Shown here: in pieces, positions 33,555 through 41,901 of the stretch
Numbering within the stretch: the first letter of the stretch is position 1
Layout of the letters: each line of letters starts with the position of its first letter
Assembly (NCBI GenBank): GCA_033851845.1
Contig: JAWWOH010000083.1
Span: 1-64,000, forward strand
Source of the DNA: RYN-124 sp033851845
GTDB taxonomy: Bacteria > Actinomycetota > Actinomycetes > Mycobacteriales > SCTD01
Reading direction: 5' to 3'
DNA: 64,000 nt
The notes under the pieces: model-generated
Seen by the model: only the letters and a program-made list of their open reading frames with translations
What the model was told of the DNA's origin: nothing
Databases searched by the model: none
Translations under genes and position numbers: made by a program

Positions 33555-34118
33555 TCACTTACCGCGACGGCGCAGGCCCTTCTTCGCAGTGGCCTTCACG
33601 CTGTCCAGAGCGGCAGCCGTCGGACCGGCGATCAGGTTGCCGGGGGGAGTGTCCGGCGCCTTGGGGTGCGGCTGCTTCGGCGAGATGGCCTTGGCCTTCT
33701 CCATCGTCTCGCCGAGGGTCTGCAGGTCCTTGCGCCCCATGGCCTCGCGGACCTTGGGGAACATGTCGCCTTCCTCCTCCTCGACGTGGTGGCGGACCAT
33801 CTCGATGAGGACGGTGACCTTCGCCTCGAAGCGCTCGGCCTGCGGCGACAGGCCCTTCAGCTCCGACAGCGTCCACTTGACGATGTGGTGCTCCTCGAGG
33901 CCCTCGAGGACGTCGTCCGCGATGTCGGGGGCCTTCTCGCGGATCGTCGGGTAGAAGTGCTGCTCCTCGATGGCGGCGTGGATGCTCAGCTCTTCGATGA
34001 TCTGGTCGACGATGTCGCGCTTGGTCTTGTGCGCGTTGTCGCCGGCCTTCTCGAACTGCTTGAACAGCTTCTCGACGGTCTTGTGGTCGTTCTTCAGCAG
34101 GACGATGGCGTCTGGCAC
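33555..34118 (-). CDS. Hemerythrin-like domain protein
   Basis: A 187-residue cytosolic protein; GTG start with GGAGGAA upstream. A four-helix bundle carries the diiron ligands: His12, His47, Glu51, His77/78, His110/111 and a following Glu. The C-terminal ~45 residues are Pro/Ala/Lys-rich and end KKGLRRRGK. Such proteins bind O2 or sense oxygen or NO; the role here is unknown. The gene order suggests an operon with the hydrolase downstream. Confidence 0.93.
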   Translation of the reverse strand: MPDAIVLLKNDHKTVEKLFKQFEKAGDNAHKTKRDIVDQIIEELSIHAAIEEQHFYPTIREKAPDIADDVLEGLEEHHIVKWTLSELKGLSPQAERFEAKVTVLIEMVRHHVEEEEGDMFPKVREAMGRKDLQTLGETMEKAKAISPKQPHPKAPDTPPGNLIAGPTAAALDSVKATAKKGLRRRGK

Positions 34119-34152
34119 GGGGGCTTCCTCCGGGTTGGCGGTTGCCTGCTCC

Positions 34153-34413
34153 TTACCCCGTTGTGGCGGACTCGATCATGTCGTTGCCGGCTGCCGCGGC
34201 GAGCCCGTCGGCGAGGACGGAGATGAGCCGAGCCGCTTCGTCCGGCGACAGCCGGGTCGTTGACACGCAGCCGCCGTCGCGCCAGGTGCTCAGCACGACG
34301 CACCCCAGCTCCAGGTGCCAGGTCACTCGCAGCGCCCGATCGCCGGGCTGTCCCTGGCTCGAGCGCGCGTCGCGGAACCACTCACCCTTCGGCGGCAGCG
34401 GGGTAACCGGCAT
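34153..34413 (-). CDS. Small conserved actinobacterial protein
   Basis: An 86-residue protein with GGAGG about 11 bases before the ATG. It has WFRDARSS near the N-terminus, a beta-hairpin segment (ALRVTWHLELGCVVLSTWRDG) and a C-terminal helix (SPDEAARLISVLADGLAAA). The pattern WFRDAR, ALRVTWH, WRDG, EAARLI is familiar from short actinobacterial proteins of unknown function. It is divergent from the acyl-CoA synthetase gene. Confidence 0.75.
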   Translation of the reverse strand: MPVTPLPPKGEWFRDARSSQGQPGDRALRVTWHLELGCVVLSTWRDGGCVSTTRLSPDEAARLISVLADGLAAAAGNDMIESATTG

Positions 34414-34505
34414 GGGAGCAGCCTCCGCCCCGGTGCGCCCCGCTGTCCAGGGCCGTTCGGGGTACGTGGCACCGTGACCATCCCGTACGACGGAAGGACC
34501 TGATC

Positions 34506-36047
34506 GTGGTCGACCTCACCGCCGCCCGCGTCCTCGTCGGCTCCGGCCTGCTCAAGCCGGCCCGGCCGGACAAGCTGCTGGGGATGGTCCTGGCGGTGGC
34601 CAGGTGGGGGCTCACGCCGGCCACCGGGTACGCCGCGCAGGCGGCCCGGCAGCCCCGGAACCCGGCGATCATCGACGACGATGGTGTGCTGACCTGGCGC
34701 GACATCGACGTCCGCACCGACCGCATCGCCGGCGAGCTCCGGGCCCGCGGGGTTGCCGAGGGCGAGGCGGTCGGGCTGCTCGCCCGCAACGGGCGCGGTT
34801 TCGTCGAGGCCACGACCGCCCTGTCCAAGTGCGGTGCCGACGTGCTCTACCTCAACACCGGCTCGGCCGGCTCCCAGATCGACGAGGTGCTGAACCGGGA
34901 GAAGGCGACCGCGGTCATCCACGACGCGGAGTTCGGCGACCTGCTCGCCGAGGCGACCCGCGGCCGCCTCGAGATCACGACCGAGCACCTCACGGCGATC
35001 GCCACCGAGCCCGGGCCGGGCGCGCCGCCCAAGCCCTCGCACACGTCACGGCAGGTCATCCTCACCAGCGGTACGACGGGCGCTCCGCGTGGCGCCGCCC
35101 GTAGCGGGGCCGGCATCGAGGACCTCGTGTCCTTCCTGTCGCGCATCCCGATGAAGGCGGGGGAGACCACGGTCATCCCGTCGCCGGTCTTCCACGCCTG
35201 GGGCCTGGGTCACCTCTCGCTGGCGATGGTCATGGGCTCGACGGTGGTGCTGCGCCGCAAGTTCGATCCCAAGCAGGTGCTCGCCGACATCCAGGAGCAC
35301 CGGGCCACCGCGCTCGTCGTCGTACCGGTGATGCTCGAAAAGCTGCTGCAGGCCGATCCGTCGTTGTACGACCTGTCGTCGTTGAAGATCATCGCGTCGA
35401 GCGGCAGCGCGCTTCCGGGCGAGCTCGCCGAGAAGACGCTCGCGGTGTTCGGACCCGTGCTCTACAACCTCTACGGCTCGACGGAGGTCGCGTACGCCGC
35501 CGTCGCCACGCCGGAGGACCTCGCCGCCGACCCGCGCACGGCCGGCAAGGCGCCGCACGGCGTCACCCTCCGCGTCGTGGACGACAAGGGCAAGGACCTC
35601 CCTCCGGGCGAGTCCGGGCGCATCTTCGTCGGCAGCGGGATGTCGTTCGAGGGCTACACGGACGGGTCCGACAAGGACCGGCTGGACGGGCTCATCGCGA
35701 CCGGTGACCTCGGCATCCTCGACGAGGAGGGGCGGCTGACCGTGCTCGGCCGCGACGACGACATGGTCGTCATCGGTGGCGAGAACGTCTTCGTCGGTCA
35801 GGTCGAGGACGCGCTGCTCGCCCACGCTGCCGTGTCCGATGCCGCGGTCGTCGGCGTCGAGGACCCGTCGTACGGCACGAAGCTCGTCGCGCATGTCGTG
35901 CTGTCCGGGAAGGCGGGCGAGAAGGAGCTGCAGGATTGGGTGCGTTCGAAGGTTGCCCGCTTCGCCGTACCGCGGGAGGTGCAGGTGCACGACGAGCTGC
36001 CGCGCAACACGACCGGGAAGGTGCTGAAAAGGGAGCTCAGCTCTTGA
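34506..36047 (+). CDS. Acyl-CoA synthetase (AMP-forming), fatty-acid-CoA ligase family
   Basis: A 513-residue adenylate-forming enzyme from a GTG start. Motifs: P-loop TSGTTGAPRG at 187-196 (Arg in place of the common Lys), YGSTE, ATGDLG, and the C-terminal GKVLKREL with the catalytic Lys. It activates a carboxylate with ATP and loads CoA; chain length is not evident. The stop overlaps the TTG start of clpS by four bases (TTGA), an unusual pairing for clpS. Confidence 0.93.
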   Translation: MVDLTAARVLVGSGLLKPARPDKLLGMVLAVARWGLTPATGYAAQAARQPRNPAIIDDDGVLTWRDIDVRTDRIAGELRARGVAEGEAVGLLARNGRGFVEATTALSKCGADVLYLNTGSAGSQIDEVLNREKATAVIHDAEFGDLLAEATRGRLEITTEHLTAIATEPGPGAPPKPSHTSRQVILTSGTTGAPRGAARSGAGIEDLVSFLSRIPMKAGETTVIPSPVFHAWGLGHLSLAMVMGSTVVLRRKFDPKQVLADIQEHRATALVVVPVMLEKLLQADPSLYDLSSLKIIASSGSALPGELAEKTLAVFGPVLYNLYGSTEVAYAAVATPEDLAADPRTAGKAPHGVTLRVVDDKGKDLPPGESGRIFVGSGMSFEGYTDGSDKDRLDGLIATGDLGILDEEGRLTVLGRDDDMVVIGGENVFVGQVEDALLAHAAVSDAAVVGVEDPSYGTKLVAHVVLSGKAGEKELQDWVRSKVARFAVPREVQVHDELPRNTTGKVLKRELSS

Positions 36048-36328
36048 CCGCACCTGCGCAGCTCGATGAGCCGATCACCGACGACGACGTCACACCCGAC
36101 CGGCCGTGGATCACCATCGTGTGGAACGACCCGGTCAACCTGATGAGCTACGTGACTTTCGTGCTGATGGAGCTGTTCGGCTACCCGCGGGAGAAGGCGG
36201 AGAAGCTGATGCTCGACGTGCACCACAAGGGCAAGGCGGTCGTGTCGAACGGCACGCGCGAGCAGATGGAGCATGACGTCGCCCGGCTGCACGCGCGTGG
36301 CCTGTGGGCGACCGTGCAGCAGGACTGA
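36044..36328 (+). CDS. clpS: ATP-dependent Clp protease adaptor ClpS
   Basis: A 94-residue adaptor that delivers N-degron substrates to ClpAP/ClpCP. Motifs: the core WITIVWNDPVNLMSYVTFVL, the DVHHKGKA segment that binds ClpA/ClpC, and the C-terminal AHEDVARLHARGLWATV-like helix. TTG start with GGGAG eight bases upstream. It is followed by the DUF2017 gene one base later, the conserved actinobacterial pair. Confidence 0.96.
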   Translation: MTAPAQLDEPITDDDVTPDRPWITIVWNDPVNLMSYVTFVLMELFGYPREKAEKLMLDVHHKGKAVVSNGTREQMEHDVARLHARGLWATVQQD

Positions 36329-36329
36329 C

Positions 36330-36881
36330 GTGCGCTTCAAGCGGTCGCGTCGCGGCGTCGAGGCGAAGGTCGAGCCGGGGGAGGCGCAGGTGCTCGCGCA
36401 GTGCGCGGGCGAGCTGCTCGAGCTCCTCGGCACGGAGGAGGAAGCCTCTGGTGATCCGCTGGAGGCGCTCGTCGGGCTGCCGCCGGGAGATGTCTCGCCG
36501 CCCGACGACCCGGCCCTGGCCCGGCTCTTTCCCTCCGCCTACGAAGGCGACGATGCGGCGGCGACGGAGTTCCGGCGCTTCACCGAGTCGGACCTGCGGG
36601 CCGGGAAGCGGGCCGCCGCGAGTGATGCGCTGGTGTCCCTGCAGCCGCTGCTTTCCGCCGGCGGCAAGCTCGTCCTCGACCGCGACCAGGCCGATGCGTG
36701 GCTGTCCTGGCTCAACGACATCCGGCTGGTCCTCGGCACCCGGTTGGACGTGACGGAGGACACCTACGAGGAGGACATCGACCCCGAGGACCCGCGCTGG
36801 CAGGTGATGCAGGTCTACAGCTGGCTGGGCTGGCTGCAGGAGTCGCTGCTGTCCTGCCTCGACCCGAGAGCGCAGGTCTGA
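36330..36881 (+). CDS. DUF2017 family protein
   Basis: A 183-residue acidic protein (RFKRSRRGVEAKVEPGEAQV at the start, then FRRFTESDLRAGKRAAA, DRDQADAWLSWLNDIRLVLGTRLDVT and the C-terminal MQVYSWLGWLQESLL). This is the DUF2017 pattern, found almost always beside clpS in actinobacteria. A role near Clp proteolysis is inferred only from context. GTG start one base after the clpS stop. Confidence 0.92.
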   Translation: MRFKRSRRGVEAKVEPGEAQVLAQCAGELLELLGTEEEASGDPLEALVGLPPGDVSPPDDPALARLFPSAYEGDDAAATEFRRFTESDLRAGKRAAASDALVSLQPLLSAGGKLVLDRDQADAWLSWLNDIRLVLGTRLDVTEDTYEEDIDPEDPRWQVMQVYSWLGWLQESLLSCLDPRAQV

Positions 36882-36902
36882 GCGCTCGGTAGCCTGAAGT
36901 GC

Positions 36903-37304
36903 GTGCTCTCCCTGCCCCGGTCGATGGTGGACGCGATCGTCGCCCACGCTCGCCGTGACCACCCGGACGAGTGCTGCGGGGTTATCGCCGGCCACGGCGG
37001 GGTGGCGACGCGGATGTTCGAGATGGAGAACGCCGAGCGCTCGCCGACGGGGTTCACCTTCGACAGCGCGGAGTGGCTGAAGGTCTACCGCGAGATCGAC
37101 GACGCGGACGAGGACCTGCTGGTCGTCTACCACTCGCACACGGCGACGGAGGCCTACCCGTCCCGCACCGACATCCGCTGGTCGGTCAACACGCCGGGGG
37201 CCTCGTGGCTGCTGGTCTCCACGCGCGATCCGGCGTACGACGAAGTGCGGTCTTTCCGGATCGACGACGGCGAGGTGACCGAGGAGGAGATCCGGGTCAC
37301 CTGA
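36903..37304 (+). CDS. mec: JAMM/Mov34 metallopeptidase Mec-like
   Basis: A 133-residue zinc isopeptidase. JAMM residues are complete: Glu23 (DECCGV), His77 and His79 (YHSHT), Ser87 and Asp90 (PSRTD). In Mycobacterium tuberculosis the orthologue Mec cleaves the cysteine from the CysO C-terminus, completing the CysO-CysM cysteine pathway. The next two genes are cysO and cysM, confirming the role. GTG start; weak ribosome binding site. Confidence 0.95.
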   Translation: MLSLPRSMVDAIVAHARRDHPDECCGVIAGHGGVATRMFEMENAERSPTGFTFDSAEWLKVYREIDDADEDLLVVYHSHTATEAYPSRTDIRWSVNTPGASWLLVSTRDPAYDEVRSFRIDDGEVTEEEIRVT

Positions 37305-37392
37305 CCCGGAATGCGCTGCCGATCGGCGCCTGTTGGACCATGTAAGCCACACCCACGCCCGAGAAGACCGCTCAGGAAGGCCCCTTCACCCC

Positions 37393-37668
37393 ATGGCCAT
37401 CGAGGTCCGGATCCCGACGATCCTGCGCACGTACACCGACGGCCAGAAGGCGGTCGAGGGCAAGGGCGACACGCTCGCCGACCTGCTCGGTGATCTCGAC
37501 TCGCGGCACCCGGGGCTCCGCGGCCGGCTTGTGACGGAGGACGGCGGGCTGCACCGGTTCGTCAACGTCTACGTCAACGACGAGGACGTGCGCTTCCTCG
37601 GGGGTCTCGAGACCGCCCTCTCCGACGGTGACTCGGTGACCGTCCTTCCGGCTGTCGCCGGCGGGTAA
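37393..37668 (+). CDS. cysO: Sulfur-carrier protein CysO (ThiS/MoaD fold)
   Basis: A 91-residue ubiquitin-like protein ending in Gly-Gly (AVAGG), which is converted to a thiocarboxylate and hands sulfur to CysM. ATG 37393 has AGGAAGG about 10 bases upstream. It lies between mec and cysM, abutting cysM directly. Confidence 0.96.
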   Translation: MAIEVRIPTILRTYTDGQKAVEGKGDTLADLLGDLDSRHPGLRGRLVTEDGGLHRFVNVYVNDEDVRFLGGLETALSDGDSVTVLPAVAGG

Positions 37669-38616
37669 GTGCGCTACGACTCGCTGCTGGAGTCCGTCGG
37701 GCGCACGCCGCTCGTCGGGCTTCCCCGCCTGTCGCCGTCCCCCGACGTACGGCTCTGGGCGAAGCTCGAGACGGACAACCCGACCGGATCGGTGAAGGAC
37801 CGGGCGGCGCTCTACATGGTGGCCGCCGCGGAGAAGGAAGGCCTCCTGCGGCCGGGCGTCACGGTGCTCGAGCCGACGTCGGGCAACACCGGGATCTCGC
37901 TGGCGATGGTCTGCAAGCTGCGCGGCTACCGGCTGATCTGCGTGATGCCGGAGAACACCTCGGTCGAGCGGCGCCAGCTGCTGACGATGTACGGCGCGGA
38001 GATCGTGACGTCGCCGGCGGCCGGAGGCTCGAACCAGGCCGTCGCTGTCGCGAAGGAGCTGGCGGCGGAGAACCCGGACTGGGTGATGCTCTACCAGTAC
38101 GGGAACCCGGCCAACGCGCTCGCGCACTACGAGACGACCGGCCCGGAGCTGCTCGAGGACCTGCCGACCATCACGCACTTCGTCGCCGGCTTGGGGACCA
38201 CCGGGACCTTGATGGGCACGGGTCGGTTCCTGCGGGAGAACCGGCCGGGGGTCCGGATCATCGCCGCCGAGCCGCGTTATGGGGAGCTGGTCTACGGGCT
38301 GCGCAACATCGACGAGGGCTTCATCCCGGAGCTGTACGACGGGACCGTGCTCACATCGCGCTTCTCGGTAGGGCCGCGCGAGGCGTTGCGGCGCACCCGA
38401 CAGCTCATCGAGGAGGAGGGCATCTTCGCCGGCATCTCCACCGGCGCGATCCTGCACGCCGCGATGGGCGAGGCGATGAAGTGCGTGCGCGACGGCGTAC
38501 GGGCCGACATCGCCTTCGTGGTCTGCGACGGTGGCTGGAAGTACCTCTCGACCGGTGCGTACGCCGGCACCCTCGAGGAAGCCGAGCAGGCACTCGAAGG
38601 CCAGCTCTGGGCGTAG
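37669..38616 (+). CDS. cysM: Cysteine synthase CysM (O-phosphoserine, CysO-dependent)
   Basis: A 315-residue PLP enzyme. Lys43 in PTGSVKDRAA holds PLP; the SGNTG loop and GTTGTLMG phosphate-binding loop are present. The position after mec and cysO identifies it as the CysO-thiocarboxylate-using enzyme rather than the sulfide-using CysK. The GTG start begins right after the cysO stop. Confidence 0.95.
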   Translation: MRYDSLLESVGRTPLVGLPRLSPSPDVRLWAKLETDNPTGSVKDRAALYMVAAAEKEGLLRPGVTVLEPTSGNTGISLAMVCKLRGYRLICVMPENTSVERRQLLTMYGAEIVTSPAAGGSNQAVAVAKELAAENPDWVMLYQYGNPANALAHYETTGPELLEDLPTITHFVAGLGTTGTLMGTGRFLRENRPGVRIIAAEPRYGELVYGLRNIDEGFIPELYDGTVLTSRFSVGPREALRRTRQLIEEEGIFAGISTGAILHAAMGEAMKCVRDGVRADIAFVVCDGGWKYLSTGAYAGTLEEAEQALEGQLWA

Positions 38617-38683
38617 CACCTGGCTCCCACCCGCCGCCCGCCGGCCCGGCACCTGATCCGTTGGCCTGTTGCCGTGGCCCAGA

Positions 38684-38742
38684 CGATCAGGTTGGAGAGC
38701 CTCTTGACAGTTCTCGCGCTCGCAGACTCTCCAACCTGATCG
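38684..38742. repeat. Dispersed hairpin element, copy B
   Basis: Perfect 16-bp arms (CGATCAGGTTGGAGAG at 38684-38699 and the complement at 38727-38742), 27-nt spacer, total 59 bp. It shares its arms with copies A and C. It lies between convergent genes and its last base abuts the stop codon of the DUF559 gene, so it may also terminate transcription. Confidence 0.85.
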
Positions 38743-39657
38743 CTATGGACACCAGCCGGCCGAGATGAGGGCCCGGCGGAGCAGGTCGAGGACGAGCTCC
38801 GGTTTGTCGCGGACCCACCACGACAGCAGGCGCAGCACCTTGTCCCCGCCGATGACCAGCTCGTCGTGCCGCAGGACATCTGCCTCCCACTGCGTGACAT
38901 CGCGGTGATGTGATCCATCGATCTCGGCGACCAGGTCGTAGTCGTCCCACGCGACGTCGAGGTAGTAGCGGCCGTCTGGCCGACGTCGCACGACCTGCCG
39001 CGACGGCGCTGGCAGGCCGGAGTGCCGCATCAGCGTGGTGAACCGCAGCTCAGGCAGCGAGTGCGCTCCGCCTTCCACATCATCGACAGTGATGTGCAGC
39101 AGGACCTCCCGGCGGACCGGTGTGAGCCGTCGCAGCACGGTGCGGATCTCGTGCGGCGTTGCCTTCTTCTGCTGCACCGTCATAGCCACCAGTGCGCGGG
39201 CGCGGTCCGGCGTGGCTCGTGATGCCGCGTCAACCACCGAGCGAGCCGGCGTCGTCCGCAGCGGTTGGGAAGCTCCCAGCACATCGATGAGCGCAAGGTG
39301 CCGGCTCTGGACGTAGCGGACCCCGGCTACGGCCGCGGGGCGTGCGCCCCACGGTGTGACGACGCACAGACCGCTGAGGTCGCCCATTCCACGGACGCCC
39401 GCCGCACCCAGTGATGACTCCCGGGCGATTGCCGCGACGCCTGCAGGCGACAGAACCGCCACCCACGCCAGCTGCTGGTCGGTCAGCGGCCCGGAGTGCA
39501 TGACGACACACCGGCCCGATTTCTGCCAGCGCCCGCTGCGGACGCGGCGGCGTACCTCTCGACATCTCGCGGTCACCAGCCGCGGAGCGAGGACGCCAGC
39601 TTCTTCGGCAAGCTGCTCGGCGTACTGGCGGTGGCGGTCTAGGAATGTCGTCGGCAT
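38743..39657 (-). CDS. AbiEi-like / DUF559 (Vsr-type nuclease fold) protein
   Basis: A 304-residue protein. The N-terminal part resembles the regulatory half of AbiEi-like actinobacterial proteins (LVTARCREVRRRVRSGRW, then LSPAGVAAIARESSLGAAGVRGM). The C-terminal ~110 residues match DUF559, a PD-(D/E)xK fold related to Vsr: PELRF, RYYLDVAWDDYDLVAEIDGSHH, then the EADVLRHDEL helix. Likely catalytic residues are the Asp and Glu of LDVAW and AEIDG. No antitoxin or toxin partner is adjacent. The gene is bracketed by hairpin copies B (abutting its stop) and C (74 bp before its start). Exact function unknown. Confidence 0.8.
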   Translation of the reverse strand: MPTTFLDRHRQYAEQLAEEAGVLAPRLVTARCREVRRRVRSGRWQKSGRCVVMHSGPLTDQQLAWVAVLSPAGVAAIARESSLGAAGVRGMGDLSGLCVVTPWGARPAAVAGVRYVQSRHLALIDVLGASQPLRTTPARSVVDAASRATPDRARALVAMTVQQKKATPHEIRTVLRRLTPVRREVLLHITVDDVEGGAHSLPELRFTTLMRHSGLPAPSRQVVRRRPDGRYYLDVAWDDYDLVAEIDGSHHRDVTQWEADVLRHDELVIGGDKVLRLLSWWVRDKPELVLDLLRRALISAGWCP

Positions 39658-39730
39658 CCGAGGACGGTGGACGCCGGGAGCGCACGGCGGGCGCCATTCG
39701 GCCCGGCTGTGGACGATTGGGCTCGCTGTG

Positions 39731-39787
39731 GATCAGGTCGGAGAATCCCTGCGCGCGAAAGGTGACTGCCGCTTCTCCAACCTGATC
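39731..39787. repeat. Dispersed hairpin element, copy C
   Basis: 15-bp arms (GATCAGGTCGGAGAA at 39731-39745 and TTCTCCAACCTGATC at 39773-39787) with one mismatch, 27-nt spacer. Same family as copies A and B. It lies in the gap upstream of the DUF559 gene and downstream of the gene at 39836. Confidence 0.8.
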
Positions 39788-39835
39788 CGCAGCGGAGTCG
39801 AGGGAGCGGGTGAGGCTCAGGCGGCGCCCCGGAGG

Positions 39836-40246
39836 TCAGAGGTCGGCGAGGACCTGGCGCTTGAAGGGGTCGGGCGCGGGGGCGGGCGCGAGACTTGCCC
39901 GCGGGCAGGTGGCCAGCGTCAGGCTGGCGTGCACGAGCAGCTCGTTGCATAGCCCCTCGACGGTCATCCCGACCGCCACACCGTCATCGGTGATGCTCAC
40001 CCGGAAGATCGTGACGTCGTACTTGTCCCACGTGACGTGGATCGTGCCGAGCAGCACCGCGGTGCCGCGCATGCCGCCGGGGCCGTCGAACGGCCCGCTG
40101 AACCGCTTGAAGTAGCCGATGTCGTGCGCCCACATGCCGCCGTGCGTCACGTCGTGCGCCGACACCCAGGCCATCAGCGCCCGGGCGGCTGCCTCCGGCA
40201 CGACGGCCGAGGGACGGATCACCCGGTCGGTGTCTCCTGTCGCCAT
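39836..40246 (-). CDS. Conserved hypothetical protein beside murI
   Basis: A 136-residue protein; ATG 40246 has ACAGGAC close upstream. It has an N-terminal helix, a HDIGYFKRFSGPFDGPGG segment, and beta-rich middle (GTAVLLGTIHVTWDKYDVTIFRVSITDDGVAVGMTVEGLCNELLVHA), ending with a Pro/Ala-rich tail. I do not recognise a named family. Divergent from murI by about 55-70 bp. Confidence 0.65.
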   Translation of the reverse strand: MATGDTDRVIRPSAVVPEAAARALMAWVSAHDVTHGGMWAHDIGYFKRFSGPFDGPGGMRGTAVLLGTIHVTWDKYDVTIFRVSITDDGVAVGMTVEGLCNELLVHASLTLATCPRASLAPAPAPDPFKRQVLADL

Positions 40247-40316
40247 GTCCTGTTCATCGGCATCCGGCCCGGGCCGGTGTAGCCCGAACGGGTTACGTCC
40301 TATGGTGATCATCACC

Positions 40317-41129
40317 ATGGGTAACGACGCGCCGATCGGGGTCTTCGACTCCGGCGTCGGGGGGCTGACGGTGGCCCGCGCGCTGCTCGATCAGCTGCCC
40401 GGCGAGCCGATCGTGTACGTCGGGGACACCGCCCACGGGCCCTACGGCCCGCTGCCGATCGCCGAGGTGCGCCGGCACGCCCTCGCGGCCATGGACGCCC
40501 TGGTGGCGGAGGGGGTCAAGCTCCTTGTCATCGCCTGCAACAGCGCGAGCAGCGCCTGCCTGCGGGATGCCCGGGAGCGCTACGACGTCCCGGTGGTCGA
40601 GGTGATCCAGCCCGCCGTACGCCGGGCGGTGGCCGCGACCCGCAACAACAGCGTCGGGCTCATCGCGACGGCGGTCACGGTCGCGAGCAGGGCGTACGAC
40701 GACGCGTTCGCCGCCGCTCCGCAGGTGACGCTGACCAGCGCCGCCTGTCCCCGGTTCGTCGACTTCGTGGAGCGAGGGGTCACGACCGGCCGGCAGCTGC
40801 TGCAGCTCGCCACGCACTACCTGGAGCCGGTCGTCGGCGCGGGTGTGGACACCCTCGTCCTGGGCTGTACCCATTACCCCCTGCTGACGGGCATGATCAG
40901 CCTCGTGGTGGGGGACGACGTGACCTTGGTGAGCAGCGCGGAGGAAACGGCGAAGGACGTCTACCGCGTCCTGACGCGGGAGGACCTGGGTCGGGACGAG
41001 GACGCCCCGCCCCCGGTGCACCGGTTCCGGTCGACCGGCGATGCCGAGCCGTTCACCCGGCTCGGCCGCCGGTTCCTCGGCCCGGAGGTCGGCACCGTCG
41101 GACGACTCGAGGAGCGGCTGTGCAGCTGA
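40317..41129 (+). CDS. murI: Glutamate racemase
   Basis: A 270-residue enzyme making D-glutamate for peptidoglycan. Motifs: IGVFDSGVGGLTV (Asp11), IACNSAS with catalytic Cys74 (Ser where most have Thr), and GCTHYPLL with Cys184 and His186. ATG 40302, five codons upstream, is an alternative start. Its 3' end overlaps the MBL hydrolase gene by 10 bases, followed later by rph and rdgB, the usual actinobacterial order. Confidence 0.96.
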   Translation: MGNDAPIGVFDSGVGGLTVARALLDQLPGEPIVYVGDTAHGPYGPLPIAEVRRHALAAMDALVAEGVKLLVIACNSASSACLRDARERYDVPVVEVIQPAVRRAVAATRNNSVGLIATAVTVASRAYDDAFAAAPQVTLTSAACPRFVDFVERGVTTGRQLLQLATHYLEPVVGAGVDTLVLGCTHYPLLTGMISLVVGDDVTLVSSAEETAKDVYRVLTREDLGRDEDAPPPVHRFRSTGDAEPFTRLGRRFLGPEVGTVGRLEERLCS

Positions 41130-41866
41130 CCGTGCTGGGCTGCGCGGGCACGTTTCCCGGGCCGCAGTCACCTTGTTCCAGCTACCTGCTGGAGCACGAC
41201 GGCTTCCGGCTCGTCGTCGATATGGGAGCCGGCTCGCTCGGCGAGCTGCAGAAGCACATCGGGCTGCTCGACGTCGACGCGGTCTACATCTCGCACCTGC
41301 ACGCTGACCACTGCCTCGACCTCGTCGCCTACTCCTACGCGCGCCGCTACCACCCGGACGGACTCCCGCCGCGGCTGCCTGTCTACGGACCAGCCGGCAC
41401 CTGCAGTCGCATCTGCGGCGCGTTCGACAGCCCGCCGATGAACGGCCTGCTCGACGTCTTCGACTTCCATGAAGTGCCGGTCGGTACGACGGAGATCGGG
41501 CCCTTCGAGGTCACCAGCGTGCTGAGCAACCACCCCATCGAGTGCCATGCGCTCAGGTTCTCTGCCGGTGGCGCGTCCCTCACCTACTCCGCGGACACCG
41601 GGAACAGCGACGCCCTCGTCGAGCTGGCGCGCGACACCGACCTGTTCCTGTGCGAGGCGTCCTGGGAGGACGGCCCGCACCAGCCGGAGGGCGTGCACCT
41701 GTCCGGTCGTGAGGCCGGCGAGCACGCCGCCCGCGCCGGTGCCCGCCGCCTGCTCCTCACCCACCTGGTTGCGTGGGTCGACGCCGACGCGATCCGGGCC
41801 GAGGCCAAGGCGGCCTACGACGGGGAGCTCGACGTCGCGCAGGCCGGCAAGACGTACTCCGTATAG
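41120..41866 (+). CDS. MBL-fold metallo-hydrolase
   Basis: A 248-residue metallo-beta-lactamase-fold protein. Metal motif HLHADH at 59-64, later His in SNHPIE, Asp in YSADTGN and His in LLTHLV. It resembles cyclic-nucleotide phosphodiesterase or RNase Z-like actinobacterial proteins between murI and rph. GTG start inside the murI 3' end. Confidence 0.92.
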   Translation: MQLTVLGCAGTFPGPQSPCSSYLLEHDGFRLVVDMGAGSLGELQKHIGLLDVDAVYISHLHADHCLDLVAYSYARRYHPDGLPPRLPVYGPAGTCSRICGAFDSPPMNGLLDVFDFHEVPVGTTEIGPFEVTSVLSNHPIECHALRFSAGGASLTYSADTGNSDALVELARDTDLFLCEASWEDGPHQPEGVHLSGREAGEHAARAGARRLLLTHLVAWVDADAIRAEAKAAYDGELDVAQAGKTYSV

Positions 41867-41901
41867 GCAGGAACACCCCGGCGTACGCCGAAGACAGGCC
41901 C

